Positions 6,095-13,941 are shown, counted from the stretch's first letter. The stretch: 24,931 nucleotides of DNA from an uncultured Comamonadaceae bacterium (GCA_946482115.1 CAMLQP010000009.1:1-24931); one strand, 5' to 3'. Made by a program: numbers and translations. Notes: generated by a model not told the origin, from the letters alone.

Positions 6095-8383
6095 ATGAGC
6101 GCTTCGACCCTGGGCACGGAGGTGCCCCAACTCTCCGCCCGTGCCAAGGTGTCGGGGCGCGCGCCGTACGCGGGGGATGTGAAGTTCCCCGGCATGCTGC
6201 ATGGCAAGGTGCTGCGCAGCCCGTACCCACACGCGCGCATCGTGTCGGTCGACACTTCGGCCGCGCGCGCGCTGCCAGGCGTCAAGGCCGTGGTCACGGG
6301 CGAGGACTCGCCCGCCGCGCTCTGGGGCGTGCACCACAAGGAGCGGCCCACGCTGGCCAAGGGTGTGGTGCGTTTCGCAGGCGAGGAGGTCGCGGCCGTG
6401 GCTGCCGTGACCGAAGAGATCGCGCGTGATGCGCTCGACCTGATACGGGTCGAGTACGAGGAGCTGCCCGCCATCCTCACGCCGGACGAGGCGCTGGACG
6501 AGGAAGCGCCGGGCGTGCATCCCGGGCGCGACAACGTCGCGCACGAGATCCGGTTCGAACGCGGCAGCGTGGACGAAGGTTTTGCCCTGGCCGACCTGAT
6601 CCACGAAGCCACCTACACCACCCACGCGCAGTACCCCGGCTACCTGGAGCCCATGGCCACCGTGGCACGTGTCGACGAATACGGCCGTCTGGAGGTCTGG
6701 ACCTCCACCCAGTCGGTGTTCCTGGCGCGCGCGCGGCTCGCTTCCGCGCTGGAACTGCCGGCCTCGCGCGTGCGCGTGCTGCAGACCACCGTGGGCGGGG
6801 GCTTCGGCGGCAAGATGATCGAGGATGCCAACAACCTGATCGCCGGCCTGCTCGCGCTCAAGACCGGCAGGCCGGTGCGTCTGGTCAACAACCGGCTGGA
6901 GGATTTCCTCGCCGCGCCGTCCAGCGTGCCCGAGCGCATCACGCTCAGACTCGGCATGACGAAGGACGGCCTGATTGTCGCCAAGGACGTGCGCATCGTT
7001 GCCGACTGCGGCGCGTACTGCGGCCTGGCGCCCGAGGTGATGCACGTCACCGCCATGCGCAGCGACAACATGCACCGGCTCCAGCACGTGCGCTCGCACG
7101 CCACCATGGTCTACACCCATACGCCACCCCATGGCGCGTTCCGGGGGTTCGGCGGCACGCAGATGCTGTTCGCGCTCAACAGCCACATCCACACCATGGC
7201 CGAGCAGCTGGGGCTGGACCCGGTGGAGATCCACAGGCGCAACGCCATCGGCCGTGGCGAGACTTCCATCCACGGCTGGCAGATCGGCAGCACTGGCCTG
7301 CTGGAGTGCATCGACCAGTGCACCCAGGCGGTGGGATGGGCCACCAAGCGCCAGCGCAGCAGCAGGGACAAGGGCGGCATCCGTCGCCGCGGCGTCGGCA
7401 TGGCGGCCGCCATGCACGTGAGTGGCAACCGCACCATAGGCAACTGGGACGGCTCCACGCTGGTCGTCAAGATCAACGAAGACGGGCGCGTGGTGCTGCA
7501 CACCAGCGAAGCCGACATGGGCCAGGGTGCGATGACGATGCTCGCGCAGATCGTGGCCCACGAGCTCGACCTGCCCATCGGCCACGTGCACGTGGCCATG
7601 CCCGACACCGAACACGCGCCGTTCAACATCGGCTCGCTGGCCTCGCGCGTGACCATCGTGGCCGGCAACGCGGCCATCGTCGCGGCGCGCGCGGCCAAGG
7701 CCAAGCTGGTTGCCCTGGCCGCCGAGATGCTGCAGAGCACACCCGAGGCGCTGGCCATTGGCGGCGGCGCCCTGTATGTGAAAGACCAGCCAGAGCGCCG
7801 CAAGACCATCGCCGAAGTGGCGCGCCAGCACATCTGGCGTCACGGCGGCGAGGGCATACAGGTCAGTGGCAGCTGGGATGCCCAGACCCAGATGCACGAC
7901 GACAAGGTCTACGGCAACATCGCGCCGGCCTATTCCTTCGCCGCGCAAGCGGTGGAGGTCGAGGTGGACACCGAGACCGGCCAGGTCACGGTGCTGCAGA
8001 GCTACGTGTCTGACGATTGCGGCAAGGCACTGAATCCGCTGGCCGTGCATGGCCAGAGCAATGGGGCCGCCGCGCAGGCCATCGGCTGGACGCTCTATGA
8101 GCAGCTGCACCTGGAAGGCGGTCGCATCACCAACGGCAACTTCGCCGACTACAGCATGCCCACCGCCGACGCCCTTCCGCTGCTGCAAAGCGGCATCGTC
8201 GAATCCGACGACCCCAACGGCCCCTACGGTGCCAAGGGAGCGAGCGAAACCGCCATCCTGCCCGGGGCGCCCGCCATCGCCAACGCGGTGTACGACGCCG
8301 TGGGCGTGCGCATCACCGACCTGCCGATCACGCCCGAGAAGGTGCTGGCCGCGCTCAGACAACAGAAGGAGGCCAGAACATGA
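6095..8383 (+). CDS. Xanthine dehydrogenase-family molybdopterin-binding (large) subunit
   Basis: A 762-residue catalytic subunit of a three-subunit molybdenum hydroxylase, which adds a water-derived oxygen to an aromatic or heteroaromatic carbon. The N-terminal a/b hammerhead domain (AKVSGRAPYAGDVKFPGML) is followed by the cofactor-binding domains. GGGFGGK (residues 234-240), GAFRGFGGTQ (from 347), DMGQG (in SEADMGQGAM) and GAKGASE (712-718) are the family's molybdopterin and active-site motifs, with Glu718 as the catalytic glutamate. The active-site loop is AFRGFG rather than the Cys-containing loop of true CO dehydrogenase. The start ATG 6095 lies 2 bp after the Bug stop with GGAG upstream. 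N-heterocyclic acids are plausible substrates but unproven. Confidence 0.94.
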   Translation: MSASTLGTEVPQLSARAKVSGRAPYAGDVKFPGMLHGKVLRSPYPHARIVSVDTSAARALPGVKAVVTGEDSPAALWGVHHKERPTLAKGVVRFAGEEVAAVAAVTEEIARDALDLIRVEYEELPAILTPDEALDEEAPGVHPGRDNVAHEIRFERGSVDEGFALADLIHEATYTTHAQYPGYLEPMATVARVDEYGRLEVWTSTQSVFLARARLASALELPASRVRVLQTTVGGGFGGKMIEDANNLIAGLLALKTGRPVRLVNNRLEDFLAAPSSVPERITLRLGMTKDGLIVAKDVRIVADCGAYCGLAPEVMHVTAMRSDNMHRLQHVRSHATMVYTHTPPHGAFRGFGGTQMLFALNSHIHTMAEQLGLDPVEIHRRNAIGRGETSIHGWQIGSTGLLECIDQCTQAVGWATKRQRSSRDKGGIRRRGVGMAAAMHVSGNRTIGNWDGSTLVVKINEDGRVVLHTSEADMGQGAMTMLAQIVAHELDLPIGHVHVAMPDTEHAPFNIGSLASRVTIVAGNAAIVAARAAKAKLVALAAEMLQSTPEALAIGGGALYVKDQPERRKTIAEVARQHIWRHGGEGIQVSGSWDAQTQMHDDKVYGNIAPAYSFAAQAVEVEVDTETGQVTVLQSYVSDDCGKALNPLAVHGQSNGAAAQAIGWTLYEQLHLEGGRITNGNFADYSMPTADALPLLQSGIVESDDPNGPYGAKGASETAILPGAPAIANAVYDAVGVRITDLPITPEKVLAALRQQKEART

Positions 8384-8469
8384 GCCCCCACGCTCACATT
8401 CGTTCGCTACCCCCCAAAGGGGTGCATGCCTCCCTTGGGGCGGCCCGGCGGGAGGCATCCCATGCTTGA
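8380..8469 (+). CDS. Possible 29-codon bridging ORF between large and FAD subunits
   Basis: ATG 8380 overlaps the large-subunit stop (ATGA) and has an excellent Shine-Dalgarno, AAGGAGG at 8366-8372, with 7-base spacing. The frame runs 29 codons and stops at 8467-8469, just past the FAD-subunit start at 8462 and in a different frame. The sequence after its first codons is the palindromic repeat, so the peptide probably has no function of its own. Its translation would carry ribosomes through the hairpin that hides the FAD-subunit Shine-Dalgarno. This could be the original FAD-subunit start codon, displaced by insertion of the repeat. Confidence 0.4.
   Translation: MSPHAHIRSLPPKGVHASLGAARREASHA
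8385..8461 (+). repeat. GC-rich palindromic intergenic repeat, copy 1
   Basis: The element starts CCCCCACGCTC, contains TTCG, then a CCCC-AAA-GGGG hairpin (8412-8422) followed by TGC. A second arm forms a 9-bp stem (8426-8434 with 8450-8458). The first 40 or so bases match, with gaps, the reverse complement of the element at 13942-13988. It lies inside an operon between two enzyme subunits. From memory, similar elements are abundant in Comamonadaceae genomes, but I could not verify this here. Confidence 0.6.
8426..8458 (+). promoter_or_regulatory. Hairpin sequestering the FAD-subunit Shine-Dalgarno
   Basis: ATGCCTCCC (8426-8434) is perfectly complementary to GGGAGGCAT (8450-8458), giving a 9-bp stem with a 15-base loop. 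The 3' arm contains GGGAGG (8450-8455), the only good Shine-Dalgarno for ATG 8462. In the folded RNA the site is hidden, so expression would depend on ribosomes arriving from upstream. Confidence 0.5.
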
Positions 8470-9328
8470 CTTTGACTTCCTCGAGCCCGCCAGCGTGGCC
8501 GAAGCCAGCCGCCTGGTGGCCGACCTGGGCGAGGACTGCCGCGTCATCGCCGGCGGCACCGCGCTGATGTTGGCCATGCGCCAGCGCATGCTCACCCCCA
8601 GTCACCTGGTCTCGGTGGGGCATCTGTCGCCACTGCGTGGCATCACCGCCGGTGGTGACGGCTGGCTGCGCATAGGCGCGCTCAGCACCCATGCCGAGGT
8701 CGCGACCTCGCCACTCATCCGTGCCCAGTGGCCCATGCTGGCCAGCATGGCTTCGCGCGTGGCCAACCCTCAGGTGCGCCACCAGGGCACCATCGGCGGC
8801 AACCTCTGCTACGCCGACCCCGCCACCGACCCGCCCGGCTGCCTGCTGGCGCTGGACGCGCACGTGGTGCTGACCAGCGCGCGCGGCGAACGCGTGCTGC
8901 CCATGAGCGAGTTCCTGGTGGATTACTACACCACCGCGCTGAATGCGGACGAGCTGCTGACCGAGATCCGCGTGCCGCCGATCGGGCCCGACGCCACGGG
9001 CCTGTACACCCGCCACCTGCGCACCGCGGCCGAACACCGGCCACTGGCCAGCGTGGCGCTGCTGGTGCGCCGCCAGGGCGCGGTCTGCACCGATGCGCGC
9101 ATCGCCATCGGCGCGTCCACCCCCATTCCCACCCGCGTGGCGCGTGCCGAGGCCTTCCTGGCCGGTAAGACCGTCACGCCCGCCCTCGTGGCCGAGGCCG
9201 CCGCCATCGTGGCGGCCGACATCACGCCGGTGGACGACGCCCGCGGCAGCGCCGACTACCGCCGGCACGTGGTCGGCGTGGTGGCGCGCCGCAGCCTCGC
9301 CCAACTGTTCGGCCTGCCGCAGGAGTAA
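8462..9328 (+). CDS. Xanthine dehydrogenase-family FAD-binding (medium) subunit
   Basis: A 288-residue CoxM/CutM-like subunit that passes electrons from the 2Fe-2S subunit to FAD. The FAD-binding motifs are IAGGTALM near residues 29-36 and TIGGNLCYADPATD at 110-123, followed by the C-terminal CO dehydrogenase flavoprotein domain. There is no extra cysteine-rich insert of the 4-hydroxybenzoyl-CoA reductase type. I chose ATG 8462 because GGGAGG lies 6 bases upstream and the family normally starts just before FDFLEPASV. An in-frame ATG at 8426 would add 12 residues encoded by the repeat. It is separated from the large-subunit gene by 78 bp of repeat but lies only 4 bp from the next gene. Confidence 0.93.
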   Translation: MLDFDFLEPASVAEASRLVADLGEDCRVIAGGTALMLAMRQRMLTPSHLVSVGHLSPLRGITAGGDGWLRIGALSTHAEVATSPLIRAQWPMLASMASRVANPQVRHQGTIGGNLCYADPATDPPGCLLALDAHVVLTSARGERVLPMSEFLVDYYTTALNADELLTEIRVPPIGPDATGLYTRHLRTAAEHRPLASVALLVRRQGAVCTDARIAIGASTPIPTRVARAEAFLAGKTVTPALVAEAAAIVAADITPVDDARGSADYRRHVVGVVARRSLAQLFGLPQE

Positions 9329-9332
9329 GCCC

Positions 9333-9809
9333 ATGAGCCAACACACGATCACGCTCACCGTCAACGGCGAGACCATCGAAGCCACCGTGCCCGCGCGGCG
9401 CCTGCTGAGCGATTTCCTGCGCGACGACCTTGCGCTGCTCGGCACCAAGCGCGGCTGCGAAACCGGCATCTGCGGCGCCTGCTCGGTGCTGGTGGACGGC
9501 CAGGTGGTCAAGTCCTGCCTGAGCCTCGCGGTCCAGGCCAGGGGCAAGGCCATCACCACCATCGAGGGCCTGTCGCAGGGCGAACAACTGCACCCGGTGC
9601 AGGAAAGCTTCATGCGATGCGGCGGCCTGCAGTGCGGCTACTGCACGCCCGGCATGGTCATGGCCACCTGCTCGATGCTGACAGACAACCCCCGGCCCAC
9701 GGCGGACGAGGTCCGCCACGGTCTCAATGGCAACCTGTGCCGCTGCACGGGCTATGCGCAAATCGTCGAGTCGGTGCTCGACGCTGCGGAGAAGATGCAT
9801 GGAAATTGA
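9333..9809 (+). CDS. Xanthine dehydrogenase-family [2Fe-2S] (small) subunit
   Basis: A 158-residue electron-transfer subunit with two [2Fe-2S] clusters. The plant-ferredoxin-like N-terminal domain holds Cys42, Cys47, Cys50 and Cys62. The helical C-terminal domain holds Cys101 and Cys104 (QCGYC) and Cys136 and Cys138 (LCRCTGY). Length and spacing are standard for CoxS/NdhS-type subunits. ATG 9333 follows the FAD-subunit stop by 4 bp with AGGAG upstream. Its 3' end overlaps the CoxG-like gene by 11 bp, implying coupled translation. The large-medium-small order is a common variant in this family. Confidence 0.97.
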   Translation: MSQHTITLTVNGETIEATVPARRLLSDFLRDDLALLGTKRGCETGICGACSVLVDGQVVKSCLSLAVQARGKAITTIEGLSQGEQLHPVQESFMRCGGLQCGYCTPGMVMATCSMLTDNPRPTADEVRHGLNGNLCRCTGYAQIVESVLDAAEKMHGN

Positions 9810-10554
9810 AAAGACCCTGTGGCTCGACGCGCCGCCCGCGCGCGTCTGGGCCCTGCTGCTCGACCCCAACGCCATGGGTGCCTGCGTGCCCGGCATGGAA
9901 TCCATCGAGGTGATCAGCGACAGCGAGTACGTGGCCGTGATGAAGGTGAAGATATCCTTCATCAGCGCGCGCTTCAAGCTCAAGACCCGCATCGTCGAAC
10001 GCGACGAGCCGCGCTACCTGCGCGCCGAAGGCACCGGCGAGGACACCTCGGTGGCCAGCTCGCTCAAGCAGGTCAGCGAGATGTGGCTGGCCGAGCGCGA
10101 AGGCGGTGGTACCGAACTGCGCATGAAGGTCAAGGTCGATGTGCTGGGTCGCATGGGCACCTTCGGCCTGGGCGTGATGAAGACCAAGGCCGACCGGCTG
10201 TGGGACGAGTTCGGGGTGAATGCGGCAGCGCGGCTGGCGGGTGGCGAGGCCGCGGCTCACGCGCTGGCTGTACCCGGCGCCGCCACGGGTGCCACGCCTG
10301 CGGTTGCGTTCGCAGCCGCTTCGGGCACGGCGGTTGCCGCCGAAGCCGCAGCATCTCCGGTCGCTCCCCGGGTTGTGCCACTGGCCGTGCCCGCCGGTGC
10401 CACGTCCGCACGGGGGCCAGGCTTCTGGGCCCGCCTGTTCGGCGCCGGCAACGACATCCGTGTCGAAGTCCAGCGTGGCGACACCCGCATCGTGGTCAGC
10501 TGGCCGGTGCAGGCGGCGCCGGAATGCGCGGCCTGGTTGCGCAGCCTGGGCTGA
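9799..10554 (+). CDS. CoxG-like SRPBCC-domain protein
   Basis: A 251-residue protein. Residues 1-150 form a START/SRPBCC domain of the CO dehydrogenase subunit G family (MEIEKTLWLDAPPARVWALL, FKLKTRIVERDEPRYL, VDVLGRMGTFG). CoxG proteins accompany molybdenum hydroxylases, and work on mycobacterial CoxG indicates that it binds quinone and links the dehydrogenase to the respiratory chain. Residues 150-205 are an Ala/Pro/Val-rich linker, and about 45 residues follow with FWARLFG and a short beta-like segment (DIRVEVQRGDTRIVVSW). There is no clear membrane helix, though FWARLFG could be amphipathic. It is the last gene of its operon. The family call is firm and the role inferred. Confidence 0.9.
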   Translation: MEIEKTLWLDAPPARVWALLLDPNAMGACVPGMESIEVISDSEYVAVMKVKISFISARFKLKTRIVERDEPRYLRAEGTGEDTSVASSLKQVSEMWLAEREGGGTELRMKVKVDVLGRMGTFGLGVMKTKADRLWDEFGVNAAARLAGGEAAAHALAVPGAATGATPAVAFAAASGTAVAAEAAASPVAPRVVPLAVPAGATSARGPGFWARLFGAGNDIRVEVQRGDTRIVVSWPVQAAPECAAWLRSLG

Positions 10555-10583
10555 GCCCGGGCGCTCCGGTTCGAGAGGCATCC

Positions 10584-10612
10584 AAAAAAAAGACCGGCGC
10601 TAAGGCCGGTCT
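10584..10612 (-). terminator. Intrinsic terminator of the monooxygenase-Bug operon
   Basis: AGACCGGC (10591-10598) pairs with GCCGGTCT (10605-10612) around a 6-base loop. On the minus strand this 8-bp stem is followed by a run of eight T (10591-10584, sharing one base with the stem), a classic rho-independent terminator 23 bp past the Bug stop. On the plus strand the T-run is absent, so it does not terminate the CoxG-side transcript efficiently. Confidence 0.9.
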
Positions 10613-10634
10613 CCCCACCCATCCCGGCGGAACC

Positions 10635-11621
10635 TCAATCCGCCTTGATGTTCAACTCGCGCGCCAGCGCACCGTAGCGCTGGGTGTCGGCCTTCATGAA
10701 GTCGGCCAGCACCTGCGGCGTGCCGCCCAGCGTCTCGAGGCCGGCGTTGGTGAATTTTTCGCGCACGTCGGGCAGCTTGAGCGCGTCGTTGATTTCCTTG
10801 TTGATGCGGGCAATGGCGGCGGCCGGGGTGCCGGCGGGGGCGAACACGCCGTACCAGGCGTTCACTTCCACGCCCGTGATGCCCTGCTCGGTGGCGGTGG
10901 ACAGGTCGGGCAGCAGCTGCGAACGGGTGTCTTCGGTCAGCGCCAGCGGCACCAGCTTGCCGGCCTTTACGTGGGCGAGCGCACCGCCCAGGGCAACGTA
11001 GATCAGCTTGACCTCGCCGCCCAGCACGGCCGTGACCGAGGGAGCCACGCCCCGGTAGGGCACGTGCAGCAGGTCGGCTTTGGTCGATTTCTTGAACATC
11101 TCGCCCGCGAAGTGCATGGGCGAGCCGTTGCCGGCGGTGGCGTAGGCGATGCCAGGCGTCTTCTTCGCGGCTTCCACCAGCTCCTTGAGGTTCTTCACGC
11201 CCAGCGAGGGGTGGGCCAGCAGGGCCATGGGCGTGGTGGCCGGTGCGATCACCGGCACCAGGTCCTTGTGCACGTCCACGCCGCCGCCGCTGCCGGCGGG
11301 CAGCACGTGGGGCGAGATCACCATGGTGTTGGGCGTGAACAGCAGCGTGTGGCCGTCGGCCGCCGAGCGGGCCACCTGGCTGGCACCCAGCAGCGCGCCG
11401 GCGCCGGGCTTGTTCTCAACCACCACCGGCTGGCCCAGCTTGGGTGCGATCTTCTCGGCCAGCACGCGGGCGGCCACGTCGGGGCCCCCACCGGGCGGGA
11501 AGGGCACCACCAGCGTGATGGGCTTGCCAGGAAAGGCCTGGGCGGCCACGGGACCGGCCAGGGCTACGAGGGCGGCGCCAGCCAGCAGGCTCAGCGTGTG
11601 GCGGCGGGAGCGGGTCGTCAT
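10635..11621 (-). CDS. Bug-type (TctC family) periplasmic substrate-binding protein
   Basis: A 328-residue exported binding protein. A Tat-like or Sec signal (MTTRSRRHTLSLLAGAALVA) ends near PVAAQA, followed by FPGKPITLVVPFPPGGGPDVAAR. The PPGGxxD ligand loop, ENKPGAGALLGA and HVPYRGVAPS are the family landmarks. The start at 11621 is supported by AGGAGA 8 bases upstream; the open frame extends further, but that segment lacks a signal peptide. It is co-transcribed with the flavin monooxygenase upstream (35-bp gap), so the ligand may be that enzyme's aromatic substrate. An intrinsic terminator follows. Confidence 0.95.
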   Translation of the reverse strand: MTTRSRRHTLSLLAGAALVALAGPVAAQAFPGKPITLVVPFPPGGGPDVAARVLAEKIAPKLGQPVVVENKPGAGALLGASQVARSAADGHTLLFTPNTMVISPHVLPAGSGGGVDVHKDLVPVIAPATTPMALLAHPSLGVKNLKELVEAAKKTPGIAYATAGNGSPMHFAGEMFKKSTKADLLHVPYRGVAPSVTAVLGGEVKLIYVALGGALAHVKAGKLVPLALTEDTRSQLLPDLSTATEQGITGVEVNAWYGVFAPAGTPAAAIARINKEINDALKLPDVREKFTNAGLETLGGTPQVLADFMKADTQRYGALARELNIKAD

Positions 11622-11656
11622 GGGTCTTCTCCTGGGTTGAAAGGGTTCTGGGCAGA

Positions 11657-12793
11657 TCAAAGGGCGAGCGGGGCGCTCCAGGCGTCGTAGCCGTAGACCC
11701 AGTCGGCGTTGCCCTGGGTCTTCATCCACTGGTTGCCCCGCGATCCGATCTGGATCTTGGCGGTGCGCTCCTTGCGGGCGTTCTCGTAGGCGAGCAGGGC
11801 CTTGGCCGCCTGCTCACGGTTGCCGGCGCCGGCCAGCGCTCGGCCCAGCACCACGGCATCCTCGATGGCCATGCCCGCGCCCTGCGCCATGAAGGGCAGC
11901 ATGGGGTGGCAGGCGTCGCCCAGCAGTGTGACCGTGCCCACCGACCACCGCTGGAGCGGCTCGCGCTCGTACAACGCGCTCTTGAGCGTGCTGTCGCAGG
12001 CGTCCAGCAGGGCACGCGCGTCGGGGTGGAAGTCTTTGTAGAAGCCGCGCAGCTCGTTGACGTCGCCTTCGCTGGTCCACGATTCCTCGGTCCAGCTTTC
12101 CTGACCGGTGGTGGCGAAGATGAAGGTTTCCCGGCCCTGGTTGAGCGGGAAGGTCACGATCTGGCTCTGCGGGTTGGGGCCCCACCACTTGGTGAAGGCC
12201 TCGATTTCGGGCACGTGCTTCACGCGTTCGGTGGGCACCACGGACCGGAACGACACCACCCCGGTGAAGCGCGGGTACTCCTCGCCGAACAGCGCCGTGC
12301 GCACGCGCGAGTGGATGCCGTCGGCACCCACCACCACGTCGAAGGTGGCGCCGGCACCGTCCTCGAATTGCAGGTGCACGCCACGGTCGTCTTGCGACAG
12401 CGTCTGGATGCGTTTGCCGAACTGGATGTTCCCGATCGGGAAGCGCTCGGCCAGGGCGCCGATGATGTCGGCGCGGTGGATGGTGACCTGCGGCGCGCCG
12501 TACTGCTGCTCGGCGATGTTGCTCATGCCCAGGCGCGAGGTTTCCTGGCCGGTGTCCCAGTCACGGCTGATGCGGAAGGTGGGTTGCGCGCCGCGCTCGC
12601 GGATGGCGGCACCGGCGCCCAGACCGTCGATCGCGCGCACCACGTTGGGCGTTAGGTTGATGTCGGCGCCCACGCGCGAGAAGCCCTTGGCCTGCTCGAA
12701 CACGGTGACGTCGTGGCCCTGCGCGCGCAGCGCGATCGCGGCGGCCAGGCCGCCCACGCCGCCGCCGGCGATGCCGATGGTCAAACTGCTCAT
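11657..12793 (-). CDS. FAD-dependent aromatic monooxygenase, 6-hydroxynicotinate 3-monooxygenase-like
   Basis: A 378-residue class A flavoprotein hydroxylase, which uses NAD(P)H and O2 to hydroxylate an aromatic ring. The GxGxxG FAD motif is at residues 10-15, the DG motif GADGIHS at 156-162 and the GD motif LLGDACHPMLPFMAQGAGMA at 290-309. Length and several segments (TIHRAD near 104-109, FTKWW near 200-204, DWVYGYD at 364-370) recall 6-hydroxynicotinate 3-monooxygenase (NicC) rather than salicylate hydroxylase, as far as I can judge from memory. GGAG lies upstream of ATG 12793. The gene is divergent from an AraC regulator and followed by a Bug gene. Group confidence is high, substrate confidence low. 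Confidence 0.9.
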   Translation of the reverse strand: MSSLTIGIAGGGVGGLAAAIALRAQGHDVTVFEQAKGFSRVGADINLTPNVVRAIDGLGAGAAIRERGAQPTFRISRDWDTGQETSRLGMSNIAEQQYGAPQVTIHRADIIGALAERFPIGNIQFGKRIQTLSQDDRGVHLQFEDGAGATFDVVVGADGIHSRVRTALFGEEYPRFTGVVSFRSVVPTERVKHVPEIEAFTKWWGPNPQSQIVTFPLNQGRETFIFATTGQESWTEESWTSEGDVNELRGFYKDFHPDARALLDACDSTLKSALYEREPLQRWSVGTVTLLGDACHPMLPFMAQGAGMAIEDAVVLGRALAGAGNREQAAKALLAYENARKERTAKIQIGSRGNQWMKTQGNADWVYGYDAWSAPLAL

Positions 12794-12871
12794 GGGGTCG
12801 CTCCAGGATTTACGATCAGGGCATTGTTCAGGCGATGCCCCGTGCGTTCAACCGCCACGACGCCTGAATTG

Positions 12872-12886
12872 GGAACGATTCGTACC
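12872..12886. promoter_or_regulatory. Imperfect 15-bp palindrome in the monooxygenase/araC intergenic region
   Basis: GGAACGATTCGTACC reads ACGA-T-TCGT at its core, with flanking GG/CC and one mismatched pair. It sits between the divergent monooxygenase and AraC genes, 27 bp before the AraC start. It is a possible operator. No convincing -35/-10 pair could be assigned to either gene in 12794-12913. Confidence 0.3.
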
Positions 12887-12913
12887 AGAACCCTCCGACC
12901 ACGCCTGCCCGAC

Positions 12914-13900
12914 ATGGATGTCCTCAGCGAAGTCCTCGCCATCTGCCGTGCCGAACGCGCGGTCACGGCGCGCTTCCACCTCTCGTCGCCCTGGGGGTTG
13001 CGCTCCAACGGCGTGTCGGGCGCCGCCATGATCCGTCTGGCGCGTGGCGCGCCCTGGTGGGTGGAGGCCGCCGGCAGCGAGCCGGTGTGGGTCGAGCCGG
13101 GTGATCTGGTGATGCTGCCGCTGGGCGTGCCGCACCGCATGGGTTCGGGGCCGGACGCGCCCGCCGTGCCGTTCGCGGAACTGCTGACGCAGCGCATCCC
13201 CGGTGCGCGTGACGAGGCGCCGCTGGAGCTGCGCCACGGCGGCGGCGGCGCGGCCTGCGAGATGTTCAGCGCGCTGCTCTGGTTCTCGGCTTACTGCCGC
13301 CACTCGGTGCTGGGCATCCTGCCGCCGCTGATCCACGTGCGCGCCGGCGAACTGTCCACCGCCGGCAGCCTGGCCGGCTCCATGGAGGCACTGGTGACCG
13401 AGACGCTGGACCAGCGCCCCGGCTGGCGCCTGTCGGCCAGCCGCATGGGCGAGCTGCTGCTGGTCAACATCCTGCGCGAGCACCTGGCCCGCGTGACGGG
13501 CCCAGCCGAGGCCAGCTGGTGGCGCGGCCTGTCCGACCCCGCCATCGCCCGCGCCATTGCCGCCATGCATCGCGAGCCCGGCCGGAGCTGGACGGTGGAG
13601 TCGCTGGCGCGCGAGGCGGCGATGTCGCGTTCGCGCTTCAGCGACCGCTTCAAGGCGCTGGTGGGCGACACGCCGATGGGCTACCTGGGCGGGCACCGCA
13701 TGGCGCTGGCGGCCGAGCAGCTGGAGGCCGGGCATCTGGCACTGGCCCGGGTGGCGCAGGATGCGGGCTACGAGTCGGACAAGGTGTTCGCGCGGGCCTT
13801 CCGCCGCTGGTCGGGGCTGTCGCCTACCGCCTATGCGCGGCGCGAGGCGGCGCGCCGCTCGGCCATGGGGCATCCGGTGGTGGCCGGCAGTCCACCCTGA
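12914..13900 (+). CDS. AraC-family transcriptional regulator with N-terminal cupin
   Basis: A 328-residue regulator. Residues 1-190 form the cupin-type ligand-binding domain (MDVLSEVLAICRAERAVTARF; WVEPGDLVMLPLGVPHRM), and the C-terminal 110 residues carry the two AraC helix-turn-helix motifs (WTVESLAREAAMSRSRFSDR and ALARVAQDAGYESDKVFARAF, then GLSPTAYAR). The start was taken at ATG 12914 because the family usually begins just there; an in-frame GTG at 12842 would add 24 residues. It lies divergent to the monooxygenase/Bug operon, which it probably activates. No neighbour is co-transcribed downstream. Confidence 0.93.
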   Translation: MDVLSEVLAICRAERAVTARFHLSSPWGLRSNGVSGAAMIRLARGAPWWVEAAGSEPVWVEPGDLVMLPLGVPHRMGSGPDAPAVPFAELLTQRIPGARDEAPLELRHGGGGAACEMFSALLWFSAYCRHSVLGILPPLIHVRAGELSTAGSLAGSMEALVTETLDQRPGWRLSASRMGELLLVNILREHLARVTGPAEASWWRGLSDPAIARAIAAMHREPGRSWTVESLAREAAMSRSRFSDRFKALVGDTPMGYLGGHRMALAAEQLEAGHLALARVAQDAGYESDKVFARAFRRWSGLSPTAYARREAARRSAMGHPVVAGSPP

Positions 13901-13908
13901 AGAGGCCG

Positions 13909-13941
13909 GAATCCGGCGCCGGGCCGCCCCGAGCCGGATTC
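13909..13941. other. Hairpin between convergent genes
   Basis: GAATCCGGC (13909-13917) and GCCGGATTC (13933-13941) form a perfect 9-bp stem with a 15-base GC-rich loop, 8 bp after the AraC stop. Neither strand has a T-tract after it, so it may slow or trim transcripts without being a classic terminator. It abuts the palindromic repeat. Confidence 0.45.

Noticed and set aside
5846..9613. A 1255-codon open frame on the minus strand opposite the molybdenum hydroxylase operon
   Set aside because: The opposite strand encodes three unmistakable enzyme subunits. The antisense frame is open because of GC-rich third positions and shows His/Gly/Val-rich low-complexity sequence without family motifs.
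6095..10554. A carbon monoxide dehydrogenase operon (coxMSL/G)
   Set aside because: The large subunit has AFRGFG at the active-site loop rather than the CO dehydrogenase loop with the selanyl-cysteine. The CoxG-like gene alone is not diagnostic.
9819..11690. A 623-codon plus-strand open frame crossing the CoxG and Bug genes
   Set aside because: It runs through two genes on different strands and through an intrinsic terminator, and is Arg/Gly/His-rich with no motif.
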